DNA of 64,000 nt from Anaerocolumna jejuensis DSM 15929 (GTDB lineage Bacteria > Bacillota > Clostridia > Lachnospirales > Lachnospiraceae): contig NZ_FRAC01000011.1 of the NCBI RefSeq assembly GCF_900142215.1, positions 199,620 to 263,619 on the forward strand, given 5' to 3'. The notes under the pieces were generated by a model, which saw only the letters and a list, made by a program, of their open reading frames with translations, did not search any database and had not been told where the DNA came from. A program made the position numbers and the translations under genes. This document shows positions 9,178-17,028 of this stretch, one piece after another. Position 1 is the stretch's first letter, and every line of letters starts with the position of its first letter.

Positions 9178-10806
9178 TTACAGCACCTTTGCTTTTTTAG
9201 CCACTGCTGTCAGAAGATTGCCCTGGGGCAATGCCAGGAGCTCATTTTCACTGATGCCTCCCAATTTGATTACTATAATAAAGTATATTACAGCTGAGAG
9301 AGTGATGGTTAGAAAAAGTGAAATTATATTGCTGCTGCAGGCGGTATGGATTATTTGATAGGAGAAACTTGCCACAACTCCCATAACAGCTGCTGCCGTA
9401 AGGGGTATGACAAAGCTCTTCTTTATATTCATCTGATAGCCCAGATTTTTACGTACAGAGATTCCGTTCAGCACACACATCAGAAAGGAATGTACCACAG
9501 CTGCGATTACAAGGCCATATAAATTCCACCCGGTTTGAAATAAGATTACTGTAAGTACGGCCGACTGGCTGAAAAGAGCGATGAGGGCATTTTTCGCCGT
9601 CAGGTTCATTTTGCCGATTCCCTGCAGAACAGCATTGGTCACTGTTGACAAGGAATAAAAAACAGCAGTAATACTAAGGCACCGGAGTAAAGCAGCCGCC
9701 TCCGCAAGGGAAGACCTTTGAGAAAAAAGGGCTTGCACCACAGGACCCGCGAGTATGAACAGGCCAACAGCGGAGGGAATGGTAATCAGCATGGTAGTAC
9801 GGATTGCCATATCGACTTTCCGTCTGGTCTCTTTCACATTCCCCAGGGAATAAGTTCCTGAAATATCCGGCATCATGGCAGAGGATACGGCAGAAGCAAT
9901 GGCAACGGGAATATTGACGAAAATAACAGCTTCACCAGAATATATACCATATTCGGATGCAACTTTCTTTGCGGGAAAGCTCTTGGCATAAAGCAATATT
10001 TTCGAATAAATAGTCTGGTTTAAAATGGCGGTAGCATTATAGATACAGGTGCTTATTATAAAAGGAGTTATATTGTTAAATATACTTTGGAATATCTTTT
10101 TGTAGGGCTCCGGCTGCTTTTCGGAACTTTCCTGAAGGTGCTTCTTACGGGTGCCTCTGTTCAGGAAGTAGACCAGCAGCATAAAGATAAGTGCAGATAA
10201 AACCCCGGCTCCGGTACCGATGGCGCTTCCGACTGCTCCGTAGATTGCCTGTGTTGTAGAATCAGCCCCGGCCACTGTCTGCATCAGGAGATAAGCTCCC
10301 AATACACTGACCACCGCATTAAAAATCTGTTCTAAAATCTGGGAGACAGAAGAATGGACCATATTGCTCTGTGCCTGGAAGTAGCCTCTTAATACACCCA
10401 GAAGTCCCGATAAAAAGATGGTTGGAGCCAGTACTCTAAGAACAGCAACAGAATTCCTTTCTACGAACAGGCCTGCACCAAAAAGAGCAAAGGCACTGGC
10501 TGCCCCGCCAATGATGATAACATAAATAAGGGAGCAATAGAAGATTCTTTGAGCGTTTCTATATTCCTGTATAATCAGCTTTTTGGCAATTTCCTTCGAG
10601 ACAGCGGAGGGAATGCTGTAGGAGGATACTAACAGCATGATGGTGTAAACATTTCCGGCAAAATTATAATAACCGATACCTTCTTCACCAATAAGGGCAA
10701 TTAAGGGGCTTTTATACAGGATTCCGATAATTCTGCATAGGATTCCTGCTATGGCAAGTATTCCGGCCTGCTTGATAAAATTGTTTCTTCTACTTTGATT
10801 TGTCAT
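9178..10806 (-). CDS. SpoVB/MurJ-like polysaccharide flippase (MOP superfamily)
   Basis: This 542-residue integral membrane protein has about 14 predicted hydrophobic segments spread over its whole length. The N-terminal region (GILCRIIGILYKSPL) and the interior (SSYSIPSAVSKEIA) match the SpoVB/polysaccharide-biosynthesis branch of MOP flippases, which move lipid-linked wall or spore-cortex precursors across the membrane. Several SpoVB paralogues are common in spore formers, so the specific substrate is open. It is a single-gene unit with a near-consensus promoter and a terminator shared with the TetR gene. Confidence 0.85.
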   Translation of the reverse strand: MTNQSRRNNFIKQAGILAIAGILCRIIGILYKSPLIALIGEEGIGYYNFAGNVYTIMLLVSSYSIPSAVSKEIAKKLIIQEYRNAQRIFYCSLIYVIIIGGAASAFALFGAGLFVERNSVAVLRVLAPTIFLSGLLGVLRGYFQAQSNMVHSSVSQILEQIFNAVVSVLGAYLLMQTVAGADSTTQAIYGAVGSAIGTGAGVLSALIFMLLVYFLNRGTRKKHLQESSEKQPEPYKKIFQSIFNNITPFIISTCIYNATAILNQTIYSKILLYAKSFPAKKVASEYGIYSGEAVIFVNIPVAIASAVSSAMMPDISGTYSLGNVKETRRKVDMAIRTTMLITIPSAVGLFILAGPVVQALFSQRSSLAEAAALLRCLSITAVFYSLSTVTNAVLQGIGKMNLTAKNALIALFSQSAVLTVILFQTGWNLYGLVIAAVVHSFLMCVLNGISVRKNLGYQMNIKKSFVIPLTAAAVMGVVASFSYQIIHTACSSNIISLFLTITLSAVIYFIIVIKLGGISENELLALPQGNLLTAVAKKAKVL

Positions 10807-10942
10807 AATAAGACCAACTTTCAGGGAACTTTATTTATTGGAAAGAAATTAAAAGGAAAGCTCTGTAAATGCTGAAGAGAAGCATCCAAAATTTTCTTAA
10901 TTACATAAACAGTTAAAGAAAATTGTCCGAATAAACGTTGTG

Positions 10943-10971
10943 ATTATACCATATATTGTTACCTGTATCAA
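10943..10971 (-). promoter_or_regulatory. Extended -10 promoter for the SpoVB-like gene
   Basis: Minus strand TTGATA (10971-10966), 17-bp spacer, TATAAT (10948-10943) preceded by TGG. The 470-bp gap between this gene and the next holds this promoter plus repeat copies at 11083-11245. Confidence 0.75.
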
Positions 10972-11082
10972 TAAAAAAACTGGTGTGGCATAAAACTTCG
11001 TCAGAAAACTTCTGCAGAATTTTTCTGCAAAGCGGTAATTAGACATTGCAGAAATATAGTAAATAATGTAAGATTAGTTTTG

Positions 11083-11152
11083 GTTTGAAATATGGATTGC
11101 ATTTTATTGCCATTTAGGCAGTTACGCATGTAAACCTTCGAAATACATTTTC
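11083..11152 (+). repeat. Dispersed repeat family 2, divergent copy
   Basis: Begins TTTGAAATATGGATTGCAT and continues AGGCAGTTACGCATGTAAAC. Aligns by eye with the copies at 25921, 61724 and 61801. Confidence 0.5.
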
Positions 11153-11155
11153 GTA

Positions 11156-11245
11156 GTGTGAAAATTAAAATGCTATTTTCACATACAAGATTGTACCGGC
11201 GAGATCCTCGGCCCAATCTTGCGGTGCATTGGGAAGGCATGGTTA
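11156..11245 (+). repeat. Dispersed repeat family 1, copy A (hairpin plus conserved block)
   Basis: TGTGAAAAT/ATTTTCACA hairpin (11157-11183), then a block with CCTCGGCCCAATCTTGCGG and GGGAAGGC, shared with copies at 14586 and 40381. It ends about 30 bases before the next gene start. Confidence 0.75.
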
Positions 11246-11275
11246 TTAAAATGAATAAAAATTGGGAGATGGATT

Positions 11276-12145
11276 ATGAGAACAAAATTAAATTATTACA
11301 GGAAAGCCGCATTATTTTTAAGTATTTTGGCCATCAGCCTGTTAATGAAACCGGGAAACTGCTTTGCCGCTGAAAAAAGTGCCGGATTGGATGGGATTAA
11401 GACCCTGCATGAGAATACGGTCTATCGATATGATTTAAACGGAGACGGCAAAGAGGAAACAATAAAGTACCAGATAACGGAGAATGAAGAGCGGCATACT
11501 GCGACCCTGAAACTTTACATTGATAAAGAACTGTGTCTGACCAAAAAGGACGATGGTTTATCCTTTGGGATATATCTTCTTGATTTGAATAAGGGCGATA
11601 ATTCACTGGATTTATTTATCCGGACCGAAATGGAATCCGACTGTGCCAAAAATGCTTTTTTTGTACAGTATGACGGAAATAAGATAACCCATAATATAGC
11701 TTTTAATATAGCCTTTAAAGCAGATAGTAAGGCGAAGGATTTTAATATCTATCGTTACTCCCTGGCTAAGACAGACGGTGCAGGCAGATTTACTTTACTG
11801 CTGGATACTCCTGTATATTCCCAAGCAGCAGGCTGTTATTATTGCTATGCTTCCTTTCAGGTGCAGGATAATAAGGTCTCCATGCTTCCGGCAAGCACCT
11901 TTACATTGGGAAAGTATTCAAAAGAGTACCAATACAAGGCAGCTAAAGCCTTTACGGTTTATAGTGAGGCCGGTACGAAGAAGATTGCATATAAGGTGAC
12001 AAAAGGGGAAAAGGTCACGGTTGATAAACTGTATATTGCAAAAACAGGAAAAGTATATTTCAGAGTGAATAATAAAATGGGAAGGAAAGGCTGGATTGTA
12101 TCAGACCAGGAAAATCTCTTTGCGGAGCTCCCTGCGTGGGGATAA
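11276..12145 (+). CDS. Secreted protein with Ca-binding-like loop and C-terminal SH3-like domain
   Basis: The 289-residue product starts with a signal peptide (basic RTKLNYYRK, hydrophobic core, likely cleavage after CFAAE, about residue 32). Residues about 50-60 form a DLNGDGKEE loop of the EF-hand/VCBS/dockerin kind. The last 70 residues (KAFTVYSEAGTKKIAYKVTKGEK to KGWI) look like a bacterial SH3 fold often used for wall binding. I do not recognise an enzyme domain between them. ATG 11276 follows GGGAGATGG. A plain extracellular or wall-associated protein of unknown function. Confidence 0.7.
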   Translation: MRTKLNYYRKAALFLSILAISLLMKPGNCFAAEKSAGLDGIKTLHENTVYRYDLNGDGKEETIKYQITENEERHTATLKLYIDKELCLTKKDDGLSFGIYLLDLNKGDNSLDLFIRTEMESDCAKNAFFVQYDGNKITHNIAFNIAFKADSKAKDFNIYRYSLAKTDGAGRFTLLLDTPVYSQAAGCYYCYASFQVQDNKVSMLPASTFTLGKYSKEYQYKAAKAFTVYSEAGTKKIAYKVTKGEKVTVDKLYIAKTGKVYFRVNNKMGRKGWIVSDQENLFAELPAWG

Positions 12146-12207
12146 GATTCAGGCAGAGTAAGAAGCAAATTGAGTAAAAAGCAAACAGGATAATAAAAGC
12201 AGGGTAA

Positions 12208-12250
12208 TCTTTGAACTGACCCCACAAAGTTAGAACTAAAAATCTAACTT
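12208..12250. mobile_element. Possible relic end of an IS3-family element
   Basis: TTGAACTGACCCCACAAAGT closely resembles the terminal inverted repeats remembered for IS150/IS3 elements in Firmicutes, and is followed by a small palindrome AAGTTAGA/TCTAACTT (12227-12250) that reaches the AraC gene's stop. No transposase ORF is present nearby. Confidence 0.3.
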
Positions 12251-13068
12251 CAATGCCCGCCAAAGGTCTTGCGGAAGCCTTTGGGGTGGTAGCCGGTGTA
12301 ATGCTTAAAGAAATTGGAGAAGGAGCTTAAATCCTGAGAACCTACCTGCAGCATGATTTCAGAAACAGAAAGCTGGGTGTTCTCAAGTAAGGACTTGGCC
12401 CGCTCGATTTTTAAGGTATTAATATAATTCAGTGGGGTGGTACCCATCTTGCTTTTAAACAGCCGGATGAAATAATTGGGATGCATATGCATCCTCACAG
12501 CCAGGTCCTCCAAGGTAATTTTTTTCTCCAGGTTATTATTGATATAGGTTATGATACCATTAAATTCGGAATTGTTTTCATTGTAAATTGCCATAGGTGC
12601 TAGCTGAGACTTCTCAATGTAATCTGAAAACAGTGACAGGATAGCGGATTTCAGCCGAAAGGCTGAAGGGAGGGAATTGTCCCTGGTGTACCGGAAAATA
12701 TCCTGAAAGCTGTCAACGATATTCCTGTCCTCTGAAATGTCAATATAAAAAGGCAGGTTCAGCTGCTTTAACAGATTGCCTTCGCTGGTCTTAATGTCAA
12801 AATGAATCCAGTATTTTGTAATAAAATTATCATTTACATGATAAAAAGAGTGCTTCGTCTGGGGAGGGATGAAAAACATCCGGCCGGCTTTCCCGGCATA
12901 AGGAGTCCCCTTTATCTTAATTTCACATTCTCCTTCCGTGATGTAATAAATCTTGCAAAAAGGACATAGAACATCATAACCCTTCCAGGACCTTCCCAGA
13001 TGGGTATAGCCTCCGTAATAGTAATCAATTGACAGGTTTGACAGAGAGCTTGCATTAGAAGTGTCCAT
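12250..13068 (-). CDS. AraC-family regulator with cupin sensor domain
   Basis: 272 residues: an N-terminal AraC-binding cupin (about 25-110, with CEIKIKGTPYAGKAG) followed by a double helix-turn-helix (about 172-270, ITLEDLAVRMHMHPNYFIRLFK through the SSFSNFFKHYTGYHPKGFRK signature). Such regulators sense a sugar and activate adjacent carbohydrate genes. The divergent neighbour is an alpha-L-fucosidase, so a fucosylated glycan signal is likely. The start at 13068 has GGGAGGA eight bases upstream. The 3' end abuts a possible IS3 relic. Confidence 0.88.
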   Translation of the reverse strand: MDTSNASSLSNLSIDYYYGGYTHLGRSWKGYDVLCPFCKIYYITEGECEIKIKGTPYAGKAGRMFFIPPQTKHSFYHVNDNFITKYWIHFDIKTSEGNLLKQLNLPFYIDISEDRNIVDSFQDIFRYTRDNSLPSAFRLKSAILSLFSDYIEKSQLAPMAIYNENNSEFNGIITYINNNLEKKITLEDLAVRMHMHPNYFIRLFKSKMGTTPLNYINTLKIERAKSLLENTQLSVSEIMLQVGSQDLSSFSNFFKHYTGYHPKGFRKTFGGH

Positions 13069-13135
13069 GGAATTTTCCTCCCGGTAACAGGTTAATTTTT
13101 TTCAAGTTTTCGTTTGTATTTTCTATTACGTAATT

Positions 13136-13165
13136 AGTATAGTAATGGTAAACTGGGTTTGTCAA
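13136..13165 (-). promoter_or_regulatory. Promoter for the AraC-type gene
   Basis: Minus strand TTGACA (13165-13160), 18-bp spacer, TATACT (13141-13136). Its -35 overlaps the -35 of the opposite promoter. Confidence 0.6.
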
Positions 13166-13188
13166 TAAAGGAATGACGTGATTAATAC
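13159..13188 (+). promoter_or_regulatory. Candidate promoter for the fucosidase gene
   Basis: TTGTCA (13159-13164), 18-bp spacer, TAATAC (13183-13188). Weaker than the opposing promoter, as expected if activation is needed. Confidence 0.4.
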
Positions 13189-13236
13189 AAATGGAGAAAA
13201 TTTTAAAAAATGAGACATGGAAAAGGAGAGAAGCTT

Positions 13237-14547
13237 ATGGGATTATTTGAAGAAAGAGCAAGGAGAACGGAGTGGTTTTTAGATGCAAGGTTTGGAATGT
13301 TTATACATTGGGGGCTGTATTCCATTCCGGCCAGAGGGGAATGGGTTAAAAGCGCCGAGAAGATACCAACGGAGGTCTATGATCAGTACTTTGAAGAATT
13401 TAACCCGGTAAGATATAACCCAAAGGAATGGGCGAAGCTTGCCAAGGAAGCCGGAATGAAATATGCGGTACTTACTACCAAGCATCATGATGGCTTTTGC
13501 CTCTTTGATTCTGCCTATACCGATTATAAAAGCACCAATACCAAATGCAAAAGGGATTTGGTAAAGGAATATGTGGATGCTTTCAGAGAAGAGGGCTTAA
13601 AAGTTGGATTTTACTACTCTCTGCTTGACTGGCATCATGAGGATTACCCCCATTACGGTGACAACCAGCATCCTATGCGGGAGGAGGAAAGCTTTAAGGG
13701 AGCTGGGCACAACTGGAAAAACTACGTGGAATACTTTCACAACCAGGTCAGAGAACTGCTTACTAACTATGGAAAGATTGATTTGATGTGGTTTGACTTC
13801 TCCTATGAGAATAAAAATTTAGCCGGTACGGAATTTGAGCATATGTCAGGGGAGACCTGGGGGGCAAAGAAGCTTATTACCATGATGAGAGAGCTGCAGC
13901 CGGATATTGTAATTGATAACCGTCTGGGCGGAGATGCCAGAAAGCCTGAGCCGGACCTCCATGCAGGGGATTTTGTATCACCTGAGTGCATGATGCCTGC
14001 CGGGGAAGCTGTGGACGTCCTGGGAAGGTCCATACCCTGGGAGCTTTGTCTTACCTTGAATGAAAATTGGGGCTATGCCAAGAACAAGCCCTGGGAGTAC
14101 AAGACAACGGAAAATGTAATACACATGCTTGTGGAATGTGTCAGTAAGAACGGAAATATGCTGATAAACGTAGGTCCCAATGCCAAGGGAGAAATTCCAA
14201 AGGAAAGTATCCGCATTTTAAAGGAAATAGGGGAATGGATGAGGGTAAATTCCGACAGCATCTATGGCTGCGGGAAAAGTGAGCTTGAAAAACCGGAGTG
14301 GGGAAGGTACACACAGAAGGGCAATATTCTCTATGCACATATCTATGACAGAAGGGTGGGCTCCTTCCGCCTTGGCGGTCTGGAAGGAAGGATCAAAAAA
14401 GCCCGTATTTTAGAGGACGGGGCGGAGGTAAGGCTGGAAAAACCCTGGAATGGACTGGATTATCCGAAGGATGCCTTTGTACAGCTTGAGATTGCTGGGC
14501 TATATGATGAAAAGGATACGGTACTGGAATTGGAATTGCAATCTTAA
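13237..14547 (+). CDS. Alpha-L-fucosidase (GH29)
   Basis: I place the start at ATG 13237 because GGAGAG lies six bases upstream; an earlier in-frame ATG at 13210 has no such site. The 436-residue protein begins ERARRTEWFLDARFGMFIHWGLYS, the hallmark opening of GH29, and continues with KYAVLTTKHHDGFCL and the nucleophile region DLMWFDFSYE (Asp187). A small C-terminal beta domain follows. There is no signal peptide, so it acts inside the cell on imported fucosylated oligosaccharides. It removes terminal alpha-linked fucose. Probably controlled by the divergent AraC protein. Confidence 0.93.
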   Translation: MGLFEERARRTEWFLDARFGMFIHWGLYSIPARGEWVKSAEKIPTEVYDQYFEEFNPVRYNPKEWAKLAKEAGMKYAVLTTKHHDGFCLFDSAYTDYKSTNTKCKRDLVKEYVDAFREEGLKVGFYYSLLDWHHEDYPHYGDNQHPMREEESFKGAGHNWKNYVEYFHNQVRELLTNYGKIDLMWFDFSYENKNLAGTEFEHMSGETWGAKKLITMMRELQPDIVIDNRLGGDARKPEPDLHAGDFVSPECMMPAGEAVDVLGRSIPWELCLTLNENWGYAKNKPWEYKTTENVIHMLVECVSKNGNMLINVGPNAKGEIPKESIRILKEIGEWMRVNSDSIYGCGKSELEKPEWGRYTQKGNILYAHIYDRRVGSFRLGGLEGRIKKARILEDGAEVRLEKPWNGLDYPKDAFVQLEIAGLYDEKDTVLELELQS

Positions 14548-14585
14548 AGGTTATGGAATATAATGGTGGTTATAAAATTGGATTA

Positions 14586-14675
14586 GTGTGAATTATGGAA
14601 AAGCATAATTCACACAGGTGCCTGCCAAATCCTCGGCCCAATCTTGCGGCGCGTTGGGAAGGCTTGGTGGTTAGC
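14586..14675 (+). repeat. Dispersed repeat family 1, copy B
   Basis: GTGTGAATTAT/ATAATTCACAC hairpin (14586-14615), then CCTCGGCCCAATCTTGCGGC and GTTGGGAAGGC. It ends about 30 bases before the GNAT gene, mirroring copy A. Confidence 0.8.
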
Positions 14676-14707
14676 AGGAAATATTCCGTATGCAAGGGGA
14701 GCAAAGA

Positions 14708-15274
14708 ATGAAGCAGCTTGGTACAAAGGTATTGGAAACAGAGAGATTACGTCTGAGGCCTTTTAAGGCGTCCGATGCGGAAAACATGTATAAGAATTGG
14801 GCAAGTGACGCTGAAGTTACCAGGTACCTGACCTGGCCTGTTCATGAAAGTGTGAAGGGCACAAGAGCACTCCTTGAATTATGGGAGAAAGAGGCGGATT
14901 CCACAAGTACCTATCAGTGGTGCATTGAGCTGAAAGAAACAGGAGAGGCCATCGGAAGCATCGGTTCAGCTCATCTATATGAGCACATTGAAGCCGTGGA
15001 GGTTGGATATTGTATTGGAAAAGCCTTCTGGGGAAAGGGCATTATGTCAGAAGCCCTGAGGGCAGTAAGGGACTTTCTCTTTGCCCAGGCGGAAGTTAAC
15101 CGTGTAGAAGCATGCCATGATATCAATAATCCTGTTTCCGGAAAAGTGATGGAAAAATGCGGCCTTCGCTTTGAGGGTATCAGGAAGCAGGGTGGAAAGA
15201 ATAATACCGGACTTTGTGATCTGGCCTGCTATGGATTAGTGAAAAGGGACTGGGAAGAGCTTGTAAAGTTATAA
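14708..15274 (+). CDS. GNAT-family N-acetyltransferase (RimJ/RimL type)
   Basis: The start is taken at ATG 14708, which has GGGGAG seven bases upstream, giving 188 residues. ETERLRLRPFKASDAENMY is the typical opening of the Acetyltransf_3 (RimJ/RimL-like) group, and EVGYCIGKAFWGKGIMSEAL carries the acetyl-CoA binding loop. The usual substrates are ribosomal protein or other N-terminal amines, or small amines. The specific target is not visible. It is a single gene directly behind dispersed repeat copy B. Confidence 0.85.
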   Translation: MKQLGTKVLETERLRLRPFKASDAENMYKNWASDAEVTRYLTWPVHESVKGTRALLELWEKEADSTSTYQWCIELKETGEAIGSIGSAHLYEHIEAVEVGYCIGKAFWGKGIMSEALRAVRDFLFAQAEVNRVEACHDINNPVSGKVMEKCGLRFEGIRKQGGKNNTGLCDLACYGLVKRDWEELVKL

Positions 15275-15325
15275 AACGTAAGTAGAAGCCATAAAGCTGC
15301 CGGAGGAAGGGGGCTTTATGGTTTC

Positions 15326-15607
15326 TTAAGCCAGTAATCCCAGGAAAGCCAATAGAAGAGATATGCATAATACCACTGCAAAGAAGGTGCAGATATTTTT
15401 AATACTCCGAATATCCTGGGTCTGTTTTGCCAGAAGTGCCTCTACGATATCCTCATGGGTAAGGTCAGACTCTTCCCATTCATAAATTTCTTCATCCTCA
15501 TGGTAAATTGTCTCCGGGTCCTTTGCCGAAGCTTCGGCTTCCGTAATCTTTTTTGTACTTAATAATTCCATATCAGTCAGCAAAAATTTTAAATCCCTTT
15601 TTGTCAT
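15326..15607 (-). CDS. Small acidic protein with C-terminal membrane anchor
   Basis: About 93 residues from ATG 15607 (TKRDLKFLLTDMELLSTKK), very acidic in the middle (YHEDEEIYEWEESD), ending in one membrane helix (ICTFFAVVLCISLLLAFLGLLA). A longer reading from GTG 15652 is possible, but that extra stretch overlaps an inverted repeat, so I prefer the internal ATG. No family recognised. It is the third minus-strand gene after the XRE repressor and ImmA-like gene, about 200 bp away, and might belong to the same tailocin control unit. Confidence 0.55.
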   Translation of the reverse strand: MTKRDLKFLLTDMELLSTKKITEAEASAKDPETIYHEDEEIYEWEESDLTHEDIVEALLAKQTQDIRSIKNICTFFAVVLCISLLLAFLGLLA

Positions 15608-15662
15608 GGTCACACTCTTTGCATACCGCAGGTATGCCTGCGATACTGCCACAAATAAAAAT

Positions 15663-15794
15663 GAGTGAAAGAATCTGTAAGTGGCATCCTTTCAAAATAA
15701 TATTTTCTTTCACTCTTGCTCCCATTGCATACCGCAGACAGGTCTGCGGTATTGCCTTAAATAATGGAGTGTGAAAGCGCTTTTCTTTCACACG
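15663..15794. repeat. Cluster of hairpins downstream of the ImmA-like gene
   Basis: GAGTGAAAGA/TCTTTCACTC (15663-15672 and 15706-15715), a GCATACCGCAG...CTGCGGTAT dyad near 15726-15752, and GTGTGAAAG/CTTTCACAC near 15769-15794. The last serves as a plausible minus-strand terminator for the ImmA-like gene. Confidence 0.6.
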
Positions 15795-15804
15795 TCCCCC
15801 TTCT

Positions 15805-16266
15805 TTAATCAAAACGCTTTAAGACACCAAGGCAGGGTGAAAAGTAAATAATATAATTCCTGCAGGCAACATATACCCCATACTTTCTTTCATAAGCAGC
15901 AAGTGCCTCCTCCAGATAATCTTCCGTTACTTCCAGATATTCTGCCATGGTATAAACATCACGGCAGCCAGCCTCGTAGGAACGGATGATACCCTCCAGA
16001 CCCACCTGTATATCATAGGCTGCAAGTCGTGCCCGGTACTCCTGCTTTCTGTTAGCAGTATTGGTCTGATCAAGAATATCACCTGCGGAGGTAAGGTGGT
16101 GCCCGATTTCTTCGGAAAGGACACAGCCTTTTTCAATGGAGGTAAGATTTTTATCTATGGCAATACAGCCGTCTACGTATAATCCCTTTAATCCTTCCAC
16201 TTCGTAAAGATTCATTTCCTTTACATACAGATAATCATATTTCGTCTTTAAATCTTCGTATGTCAT
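15805..16266 (-). CDS. ImmA/IrrE-family metallopeptidase
   Basis: 153 residues. The zinc-site region reads CVLSEEIGHHLTSAGDI, the phage-type ImmA form in which the first His of HExxH is replaced (S-E-E-I-G-H-H) while Glu and the following His pair remain. ImmA proteases cleave a cognate XRE repressor to switch on mobile elements, as known for ICEBs1. It lies 18 bases behind the XRE gene on the same strand, so they are co-transcribed. Its likely job is to relieve repression of the tail operon. Confidence 0.8.
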   Translation of the reverse strand: MTYEDLKTKYDYLYVKEMNLYEVEGLKGLYVDGCIAIDKNLTSIEKGCVLSEEIGHHLTSAGDILDQTNTANRKQEYRARLAAYDIQVGLEGIIRSYEAGCRDVYTMAEYLEVTEDYLEEALAAYERKYGVYVACRNYIIYFSPCLGVLKRFD

Positions 16267-16284
16267 CCAAATCTCCCCTTATTG

Positions 16285-16608
16285 TTACTGCTTATTTGCC
16301 CTGGCGGCTAAAAGAAGCTTCTTATATTCCTCGATTTTATGAAGCTCTTCTTCTGTCCAGTGTTCATTATCCTCTTTATGGGCTGCGGTGGTCGGAACGG
16401 CAATGTCTTCCCAGCCCATCAGATATGAAGGAGAACAATGATAAATCTTTGCCAGATTAACAATTGTTTCATGCTTAATATTTTTAATTTCCCCGCTTTC
16501 ATAGCGCTGCATGGTAGCTTCCTTGATTCCCAGCTGCTCAGCTACCTCTAATAAGGTCATGCCCAAGTTTAATCTTCTCTCCTTGATTCGTTCCTGTAAA
16601 ACAGACAT
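16285..16608 (-). CDS. XRE-family repressor of the tailocin locus
   Basis: From ATG 16608 the product is 107 residues: an HTH_3 domain (about 1-65, LGMTLLEVAEQLGIKEATMQRYESG) and an acidic helical tail. An alternative GTG at 16620 adds four residues but has no ribosome site at the right distance. The gene is divergent from the tail operon, and four near-palindromic sites flank both promoters, including one over its own -35. That is the layout of a CI-like autoregulated repressor. Confidence 0.87.
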   Translation of the reverse strand: MSVLQERIKERRLNLGMTLLEVAEQLGIKEATMQRYESGEIKNIKHETIVNLAKIYHCSPSYLMGWEDIAVPTTAAHKEDNEHWTEEELHKIEEYKKLLLAARANKQ

Positions 16609-16665
16609 AAATAAATTCACTCCAGTCCATAGTTTATACGAAGCTTACTATGTTATATTAAGGTA

Positions 16666-16694
16666 ATTATACCACAATCTTTCGTAATACGCAA
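16666..16694 (-). promoter_or_regulatory. Promoter of the XRE/ImmA operon
   Basis: Minus strand TTGCGT (16694-16689), 17-bp spacer, TATAAT (16671-16666). Operator 1 covers the -35. Confidence 0.65.
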
Positions 16695-16695
16695 T
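16679..16695. promoter_or_regulatory. Tailocin operator 1
   Basis: CTTTCGTAATACGCAAT, one variant of the 17-bp dyad CTTACGTAATACGTAAG. Confidence 0.65.
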
Positions 16696-16720
16696 AAATT
16701 AGTATAATATTTTGTAAAAA

Positions 16721-16738
16721 CTTACGTAATACGTATTG
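16721..16738. promoter_or_regulatory. Tailocin operator 2
   Basis: CTTACGTAATACGTATTG, overlapping the start of the tail operon -35. Confidence 0.7.
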
Positions 16739-16764
16739 ACAAAATGAGTACAAGATGTTATTAT
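16736..16764 (+). promoter_or_regulatory. Main promoter of the tailocin operon
   Basis: TTGACA (16736-16741), 17-bp spacer, TATTAT (16759-16764) with TG one base before the -10. Transcription should begin near 16771, inside operator 3, leaving a leader of about 260 bases before the first gene. Confidence 0.75.
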
Positions 16765-16767
16765 TAA

Positions 16768-16784
16768 CTTACGTAATAGGTAAG
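16768..16784. promoter_or_regulatory. Tailocin operator 3
   Basis: CTTACGTAATAGGTAAG, the most symmetric site, lying on the predicted transcription start. Confidence 0.7.
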
Positions 16785-16914
16785 CGAAAGAAAGAATAAG
16801 AGGCCAGTTACTGCTTCACGAAGAAGAAAATTACTTTTATATAAGTGATTTCGCTTAATTGACCCCGAATTATTCAGTTTAAAACAATAGGAGAGGGGAG
16901 TTTTATATCCTGAA

Positions 16915-16931
16915 CTTACGCATTACGAAAG
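16915..16931. promoter_or_regulatory. Tailocin operator 4
   Basis: CTTACGCATTACGAAAG, in the untranslated leader about 150 bases downstream of the promoter. Confidence 0.55.
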
Positions 16932-17028
16932 TATTTGATTCGTCTTTTTGGAATTTCAGACGTTAAAGAAAAAGGCAGATGACCTTGGACTAAACCATGT
17001 GAAAAAATGTGTTTGAAAGGAACATTTT

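Noticed and set aside
15573..15812. 79-codon minus-strand ORF between the ImmA-like and small membrane genes
   Set aside because: Runs through inverted repeats and has no ribosome site at the start.
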